Source: a virus | Reading direction: 5' to 3' (one strand) | DNA length: 26,347 nucleotides | IMG/VR virus record: IMGVR_UViG_3300032285_000430 | Coordinates: 1 to 26,347 of that record | In this document: positions 21,133 through 26,347 of the stretch, one piece after another | How positions within the stretch are numbered: the first letter of the stretch is position 1 | Layout: each line of letters starts with the position of its first letter | The notes under the pieces: generated by a model | Seen by the model: only the letters and a program-made list of their open reading frames with translations | Databases searched by the model: none | What the model was told of the DNA's origin: nothing | Translations under genes and position numbers: made by a program

Positions 21133-23333
21133 TAAACGACTCCAGTGAATATAATATAGTTGATTGTCAAATAAGGATTCATAATATTAACAGGATTTCC
21201 AATCGTCTGTCCTGAATCAACTGTTACTGGCCCCGAGTTAGACAAATATTGCGCTTGGGCGGCTGCTAATTGCGCAGGACCTTGTCCTGTACCAGCATCT
21301 CCGTCTTGTGGATTGCCTGCAATTGGACGTATTGCATAGTACTGAGTTCCTTTATCTCCCTTAAGAGTATGTGTATGGGCCGGAAGATTTGATTTAGTAA
21401 GAGTAACTTGATATGTACCAGCTGTTCCGCCGACTTCGGTACTAGTTACTGCACCGCCTAATCTTCCAGATGCGCCGCCACCGGCACTTGCAGTATCTTT
21501 ATTAGCATCAATGATTACACTGAAACCATTATTCATATTATCTAATCCTAAAGGAAATCTTCCTCTTAGATCAGGCAATGCAAATGTACTGTTATTAAAA
21601 CCTATTAGCTGAGCCGCAGGTTTATACAGATATCCTGCTGTTGAACCGATGACATTGTTTAATGCTCCGTAGTCTTTAACTAGAACTTCACTACCGTCGC
21701 ACCATAACCATCCCGGAGGCAGAATCTTTCCAGCATATGGAACTATCGTTCCGATTGGTACTTGTAATCCAGAAACTAGTGTAGCTCTGCTCATGGAATT
21801 AAGAGAGGTACTTCCTGGTCGATAAACTAAGAAAGTATCAGTTGCTTGGGCAGAATCTAAAGGTGTCGGTTTACTAATTGCATCAGTTGATAACGAAGTA
21901 GTAAATGTAATATTCTGATTATTGTTATTTGCTAGGCCTAAAGTAGCATACGTTGTAATATTAGAACCATCTGTAACTATAACATTACTATTAACTGCTC
22001 CAGACATTGTAAAATTCAATGCTTGTGCTAAACGTGTTGCTGTTCCGCTAACACTTCCTGAAATTGTACCGCTAAAGACGCCGTTAAAGGAACCATAAAA
22101 ATTATTAGCGTATATCTTATTAAACTTAGCAGTAGTTGTACCAATGTCGTAGACGCCGTCAGTAACTGGCAATATTCCAGCGCCAGTTAATACGTTACCT
22201 GCACTGTTTCTCCAATCGATATACAACTGACCTTGTGAAGTAATGTCATCTTCTAATAATGAAGTTCCAGCTACAATCACACCGCCGGATGTTGCAAAAC
22301 TATCAACTGCTGTTCCGTCTATCTTAACTTTGCTGTCAGTCTGAATGACTCCAACTACATCTAATGCTTGGGTTGGGTTAGTTTTATTAATGCCGACAAA
22401 CTTAGCCGCATCAATATGCATAACTGTTGCAGATCCTAGACCTTGATAGTTGACTCTAAACTCGATGCTATTACCTGTCTTGGCATAAAATGCCGCAGTA
22501 CCGGTAGCACTACTTGTATCGGTACTGATACTCAAACTTCCAGTATCGGTGCCTACAGTTAACCCTTCGGCATTTCTAATAGTTAATCTATAGTTAGTTG
22601 TACTTGCTTGATCCGTTCTTAAGAAACTGCTAATATTAGCATAACCGGTGGAAGATGTACTATCTGTTAATGCATCAGCTTGGCTTATTGTACCATAAAT
22701 CTTATAATAGTCTCCAGTCTTGGACGGATCATAACTATTAAGGTTCATACCTTTATTAATTATATCAAAACCTAATATTGTAGATTTTGGAGTAAATTGT
22801 GTATTACTGATTACAATAGAGCGATTGTTATTGATAAAAATACTTTGTACTACATGGGATACATTGGATGTATCGACAAAAGTTTCAAGTATAGGGCCTG
22901 TCTGAGATCCTGCACTATATGTAGGTCCAACTAATAGCCAATTGCTACCAGTATACAGACTTAGCTGTTGATTAACTGTATCGACCCATAGGTCTCCTTG
23001 AATACTATTGGTAATGTCAGGGGCTGCGGTTGCTTTTCGAACGTTACCAGCGGCTTGCCATCCATTAGCCGTTCCGTCAATGTTTACCTTAAGCTGACTA
23101 GTTCCTGAAGAATTATCAAACCATAACTGACCCTGTACTGGTGTTGCTGGAGCACTTGGGCTAGCAAAATTTTCCAACAGATGCAAAAAGTTTTCTGCGA
23201 TTAGCGGACCATAGCCCGAATAGTTCTTTCCAACAAACGTAACACCAGTTTGCGTATTGATTGTCTGGTCGGCAACTGTGATCGGCGCCTTGCTGGCATT
23301 ATTTGTTTCTGTAAAATTAACTGTATATGACAT
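21132..23333 (-). CDS. Tail fibre with phage tail-collar domain (gp12-like)
   Basis: 733 residues. The first 70 residues are the shared fibre module (FVGKNYSGYG, AENFLHLLENFA, QLWFD). The long centre is fibre-like, with NPTQALDVVG near residue 315. From residue 526 a phage tail-collar domain begins: PIGTIVPYAG, PPGWLWCDGSEV, and FALPDLRGRFPLGLD; it continues with PAHTHT, the paired-His motif that binds metal in T4 gp12, and ends with NPYLTINYIIF. In T4 the short tail fibre gp12 uses such a domain to bind host lipopolysaccharide. The collar identity is firm. Whether this is the short fibre or a long one cannot be settled here. It is three bases after the preceding structural gene. Confidence 0.85.
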   Translation of the reverse strand: MSYTVNFTETNNASKAPITVADQTINTQTGVTFVGKNYSGYGPLIAENFLHLLENFASPSAPATPVQGQLWFDNSSGTSQLKVNIDGTANGWQAAGNVRKATAAPDITNSIQGDLWVDTVNQQLSLYTGSNWLLVGPTYSAGSQTGPILETFVDTSNVSHVVQSIFINNNRSIVISNTQFTPKSTILGFDIINKGMNLNSYDPSKTGDYYKIYGTISQADALTDSTSSTGYANISSFLRTDQASTTNYRLTIRNAEGLTVGTDTGSLSISTDTSSATGTAAFYAKTGNSIEFRVNYQGLGSATVMHIDAAKFVGINKTNPTQALDVVGVIQTDSKVKIDGTAVDSFATSGGVIVAGTSLLEDDITSQGQLYIDWRNSAGNVLTGAGILPVTDGVYDIGTTTAKFNKIYANNFYGSFNGVFSGTISGSVSGTATRLAQALNFTMSGAVNSNVIVTDGSNITTYATLGLANNNNQNITFTTSLSTDAISKPTPLDSAQATDTFLVYRPGSTSLNSMSRATLVSGLQVPIGTIVPYAGKILPPGWLWCDGSEVLVKDYGALNNVIGSTAGYLYKPAAQLIGFNNSTFALPDLRGRFPLGLDNMNNGFSVIIDANKDTASAGGGASGRLGGAVTSTEVGGTAGTYQVTLTKSNLPAHTHTLKGDKGTQYYAIRPIAGNPQDGDAGTGQGPAQLAAAQAQYLSNSGPVTVDSGQTIGNPVNIMNPYLTINYIIFTGVV

Positions 23334-23336
23334 CGA

Positions 23337-23954
23337 TTATGCTCCTGCCAAGCCAGTTAAGCTCTGAATACGCACTGTATAATCAATCTGTATCAATCTG
23401 TTTAATGATTTTTGTACAGGATTAAAAATAACATGTGTTAACAAAAGTCCATTGCTTGAAGAATTAGCTCCTGGATATCCCACTAGACCTATTTCGTCAA
23501 ATACAAAACTGCTGTTTGCATTTGTAGCATTGTCAAATGCCTGTTGAATTCCGTTCCCGTCTCCGTAATCCAAGAAGCAGGTAACGAAAATATCTGTATA
23601 ATTTGTGCCGGTTACGTGTCTAGTTTCAACATAATTCCTAGTAGGATCTTTGTTGTTGGCACTGGTTGCATCAACTACTTTAGCATACTGATAGCTGTAA
23701 AGACTGGCGTTAGAACCACTGCTGTTTGGTGTAAGATAGGTAATGATACCAGTTGGGTCGACTGCTGTTCCGCCGTTGCCAAAATTCATCTGGTAAATTG
23801 TGCCGGTTCCGGAATTGGCCATAGACTGGGCAAGTGCGATACTCATGTTTTCATAGTGGATCGCATTGCGTTTATTGATATAAACTTCGTTAGAAACAGG
23901 GTCAAATATCTTTATATGCCCTTCTATGTGAATTCCTGTAGCGTCTTTATGCAT
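23337..23954 (-). CDS. Conserved phage virion-associated protein
   Basis: 205 residues. The start (GIHIEGHIKIFDPVSNEVYI, then NKRNAIHYENMSIALAQSM) and TIYQMNFGNGGTAVDPTG are strongly conserved in marine T4-like phages, where the protein sits among tail and fibre genes. Beta-rich, no signal peptide, no enzyme motif. The gap ahead of it (23955-24002) carries a late-type CTAAATA element. The position next to the collar-domain fibre suggests a fibre connector or baseplate-associated role, which is inference from neighbourhood. Confidence 0.75.
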   Translation of the reverse strand: MHKDATGIHIEGHIKIFDPVSNEVYINKRNAIHYENMSIALAQSMANSGTGTIYQMNFGNGGTAVDPTGIITYLTPNSSGSNASLYSYQYAKVVDATSANNKDPTRNYVETRHVTGTNYTDIFVTCFLDYGDGNGIQQAFDNATNANSSFVFDEIGLVGYPGANSSSNGLLLTHVIFNPVQKSLNRLIQIDYTVRIQSLTGLAGA

Positions 23955-23974
23955 AGTTAACTCTCTTTATCTTG

Positions 23975-23981
23975 TATTTAG
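23975..23981 (-). promoter_or_regulatory. Late-type promoter (CTAAATA)
   Basis: On the - strand CTAAATA, a variant late element reported for marine T4-like phages, about 20 bases upstream of the ATG at 23954, with AAGAGAG as ribosome site. It matches the GATAAATA elements except for the first bases; support is weaker than for those. Confidence 0.45.
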
Positions 23982-24002
23982 CTGGTTTCATTATCTGCTA
24001 GT

Positions 24003-24704
24003 TTAATATCCAAATCGTGTCTTGTAAGCGGCATATTCATTTTGTATCTGAGCCAATGTCAGCGCACCGTTCCATACTTTAACTACGCCGATATCAGCAG
24101 GATGTGCTTCTGTGCCGCTTGCTCGATTAAACAATCTCAACTGATTAGGGCCTTTAGTGCCTGTATTTGTCGCTGTATAAAGATAAGTTGTCGGCTGCGA
24201 GCTAGTTGCAGAATATAATCTTGCTAACCCAGAAACTCTATCAAATACTGCCCAATCCAGATGCCATACTGTATCTGGAGCAGAACCATTCAAGTTGACA
24301 TTGACAGCTGATGTAAAATAAACCTGCGGTCGGCCGTTGTATCCTCCTAGAAGAAAATCAGTAACAGCTTCATTGTTGGTATTAAGCAATCGACCTGTAC
24401 TTGTTGTAGATAACTTATATGCTAGAAATATAGTGTAACTTTGATTTCCGGCACTGTAATTTGGACCGCCAGCTATATAATCTCCCATAGCATCTCCAAT
24501 ATAGGTGCTTCTAAATACTCCTCCATTGGCACTATTCCATGAGATCCTTGAATTTGTGTTACTTACTGTTAATGTATAACTGCTACCAGCGACTGTCGAT
24601 CCGTTTGTAGGTACCGCAGAATAATTGGCTGCATCTAGATTGTAGACTACTGTAGGACCACTTACTATGTTATGGCTCATGCCATGCATCATTATACCAG
24701 TCAT
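24003..24704 (-). CDS. LamG/concanavalin A-like lectin-fold protein
   Basis: 233 residues. The sequence follows the LamG jelly-roll pattern: an initial VVYNLDAANYS, central strands such as SYTIFLAYKLS, GRLLNT, a Trp-containing strand (VWHLDWAVFD), and the typical close VKVWNGALTLAQIQNEYAAYKTRFGY (read here in pieces). This C-terminal signature is characteristic of LamG-type domains of phage and bacterial surface proteins that bind glycans. In a fibre cluster it is likely an accessory sugar-binding virion protein. It starts one base after the stop of the large fibre gene. Assignment is by fold pattern; ligand unknown. Confidence 0.75.
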   Translation of the reverse strand: MTGIMMHGMSHNIVSGPTVVYNLDAANYSAVPTNGSTVAGSSYTLTVSNTNSRISWNSANGGVFRSTYIGDAMGDYIAGGPNYSAGNQSYTIFLAYKLSTTSTGRLLNTNNEAVTDFLLGGYNGRPQVYFTSAVNVNLNGSAPDTVWHLDWAVFDRVSGLARLYSATSSQPTTYLYTATNTGTKGPNQLRLFNRASGTEAHPADIGVVKVWNGALTLAQIQNEYAAYKTRFGY

Positions 24705-24705
24705 A

Positions 24706-26347
24706 TTATGTTAGTCCTGTTCCGTTAATAAACCAAATTCCCGAAGCCACTTTAACTGCGGTGGCCATTCCAAACGGAGCAAGTGTTCGTGAACCGGTAG
24801 TGCCCGTGCTAGCAAAATACATAGCGTCTGTTCCAATTGCGATAGTTGCTGTTGCACCCGATGCCGCAATGAATGCTATAGTAGTTCCTATAGGATAAGC
24901 AACACTGCCATCGATAGTCATTGTTGCTGTAGCAGTTACATAGATATGTTTGCCTGCATCTCCAATAACTGTACTGTAAGTAGTAGCTTTGCTGTTTTGC
25001 GGCATACCCATGTAGCCGATTCCGGATGCAGCCGATGCCGTAGTACCTGCCGCAGGATATGCTGTCACAGCACTTGAACTAGAACCAATATTGATAGCAC
25101 CAGTCGTAGTTCCTGTGAATATATTTACAGTGCCAGTTGTCACATCGCTTGTTAAACTAACAGTTCCGGCAGAAGTTCCTGCAATCTTTAATATATTCGC
25201 TGTGACTTGTGGACCAAATGTAGTAGTAACGGCCGAACTGCTGTTAGTAGCAACGTTAATAGCAGTTCCGTTGATAGTGACTGTACCAGTTGCACCACTT
25301 ACACTGCTACCTAATGAAATGTTTGTTATCGATCCACTTACTCCCGAAGAACCAATATTGATTGCTTTAGTAGTTCCGTTAGTAGTAGCGCCAGTAGCTA
25401 AATTATATGTGCTTGCTCCAGTCGATGCAGTAAACATGCTGACAGTCTGTGCGGCTGTTGCTGTATTGCCTACTGTTAGTGTTGTTGCCGCGCCGCCAAT
25501 ATTTAATGTAGTAGCAGTAGTGTTTAATAAAGCTACCGTTGTTGTACCTGCTAAGATACTAGTATTAACTGTTGGACTTACTAATGTTGAATTAACAATA
25601 GTTCCAGTTGCTGTACTCTGTGGTACTAGCAAGAATGTAAGATCAACTGTAGTATTATAACCTGTAGTAAACACCACACCGCCGTAGGCTAGCGTTGGAT
25701 ACCCTGCACTCGGGAACGAAACTCCGCTGGCATTTTTAATAGCACTACCTGTACCTGTAGGTATGCTGAATATACAGTTACCAATTAATAGTGTTCCAGC
25801 ACCATTAGCTTGAATACCGCTAGAATTGGCTTGTGCATTTGTGATAACACTACCTGTAATTGTTAGTGTACCAGTTCCATATGTTTCGCAGACAATATCA
25901 CCGTTGGCATCAAGTTCGCTAGCATTTAGTGTCAGGCTTGCGCCTGTCTGTACTGCGGCAACTTGTGTCGCGCCGCTGGTTTCAACCGCATTAAATGTAG
26001 CAGAACCTTTAACAATATTGATACAGTATACATCTCCGGTACCATTCTGACTTAGTTTTAAACTATCAGCATTGGCTACAGTTCCTGTTCCTGTGTTGTC
26101 TTGCACATATCCAAATCCTACTCCACCGCTAGCATTGGCTGTGATCCACACGTCCTGCATGAACATGCGTACTGGGCTTGTACCTGTTACATATACGGCA
26201 TTCTGTCCAAGGGCACCGACTACTTGTACTCCCATCAGACTAAATCTATTGGTGTTTAGATCTCCACTAGTCGGGTTTACTGTAATCGTCGGTGCGCTAG
26301 TCGATGCTGTGATATAGATAGGAGCATGTATGCCGCCACCTTCGCCT
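24706..26347 (-). CDS. Large tail fibre protein, 5'-truncated by the window edge
   Basis: The frame is open upstream of the ATG at 26235 to the end of the window (37 extra codons, reading GEGGGIHAPIYITAS and so on), and that ATG has no ribosome site, so the gene begins outside. At least 546 residues are visible. The first 200 residues resemble a beta-helix (alternating short Val/Thr/Gly strands). Then come triple-beta-type repeats rich in NIGG, TVGNT, INIGSS and TINGT, typical of trimeric long fibre shafts, then a C-terminal part (VIGDAGKHIYVTATATM, GIWFINGTG). Such composition is found in the long tail fibres of T4-like phages. The gene order suggests it precedes the smaller fibre proteins on the same late mRNA. 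No enzymatic domain is seen. Confidence 0.8.
   Translation of the reverse strand, partial: GEGGGIHAPIYITASTSAPTITVNPTSGDLNTNRFSLMGVQVVGALGQNAVYVTGTSPVRMFMQDVWITANASGGVGFGYVQDNTGTGTVANADSLKLSQNGTGDVYCINIVKGSATFNAVETSGATQVAAVQTGASLTLNASELDANGDIVCETYGTGTLTITGSVITNAQANSSGIQANGAGTLLIGNCIFSIPTGTGSAIKNASGVSFPSAGYPTLAYGGVVFTTGYNTTVDLTFLLVPQSTATGTIVNSTLVSPTVNTSILAGTTTVALLNTTATTLNIGGAATTLTVGNTATAAQTVSMFTASTGASTYNLATGATTNGTTKAINIGSSGVSGSITNISLGSSVSGATGTVTINGTAINVATNSSSAVTTTFGPQVTANILKIAGTSAGTVSLTSDVTTGTVNIFTGTTTGAINIGSSSSAVTAYPAAGTTASAASGIGYMGMPQNSKATTYSTVIGDAGKHIYVTATATMTIDGSVAYPIGTTIAFIAASGATATIAIGTDAMYFASTGTTGSRTLAPFGMATAVKVASGIWFINGTGLT

Noticed and set aside
25091-25660. Long open frame (189 codons) on the + strand, opposite the large fibre gene
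   Set aside because: It is the antisense of Thr/Ala/Val-rich repeats, gives a low-complexity Val/Pro/Leu-rich product, and has no ribosome site; the - strand frame has clear fibre repeats.

Overview
The window looks like part of a large T4-like myovirus genome, probably from an uncultured, environmental (marine or freshwater type) phage. Reasons: AT-rich DNA, genes packed with 1-11 base overlaps (ATGA, TAATG), a T4 RNase H-like exonuclease, a phage-type ThyX, a phage-type QueE, many small hypothetical proteins of the kind seen in marine T4-like phages, a tail-fibre cluster with a tail-collar protein, and promoters of two classes: sigma70-type (TTGACA-N17-TATAAT) and T4-late-type (GATAAATA). 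No tRNA, CRISPR array, insertion sequence or integrase was seen. The host cannot be named from the sequence.

Layout. Positions 2-10480 are on the + strand. First come a truncated hypothetical gene, queE, a coiled-coil protein, an RNase H/FEN-type exonuclease and a possible PD-(D/E)XK nuclease. A run of small hypothetical genes follows to 5884, with late-type promoters at 4406 and 5178. Next is a module with its own strong sigma70-type promoters: a MoxR AAA+ ATPase (5971-7059) and a zincin-plus-VWA protein (7127-8311). Four small proteins and thyX follow, closed by a strong intrinsic terminator at 10519-10546. Positions 10440-26347 are on the - strand and converge on thyX. Read in the direction of transcription they hold a tail-fibre/adhesin block (26347 down to 14722: a partial large fibre, a LamG-like protein, a conserved structural protein, three fibres sharing one N-terminal module, and two related adhesin-like proteins, one with a poly-glycine tip). 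A six-gene cluster follows (14655 down to 10440) with four glycosyltransferase-like proteins in two paralogous pairs, led by a sigma70-like promoter.

How it fits together (inference). ThyX and QueE supply or alter nucleotides (dTMP; a 7-deazaguanine precursor for DNA or tRNA modification), and the exonuclease works in replication or primer removal. The MoxR/VWA pair resembles the cellular MoxR-VWA chaperone-like systems and appears to be driven by host RNA polymerase. The fibre block sets host range, and the glycosyltransferases beside it may modify phage or host surface structures.

Observations most worth a second look: the MoxR/zincin-VWA pair with a perfect consensus promoter whose spacer is an 8-bp dyad with a UACG loop; a QueE whose third cluster cysteine is displaced by a 34-residue insertion; a lipoprotein-like reading frame embedded in queE with its own Shine-Dalgarno and an ATGA junction to the next gene; a late promoter overlapping a hairpin that could silence early read-through RNA; and an intrinsic terminator inside the coding sequence of a convergent gene.
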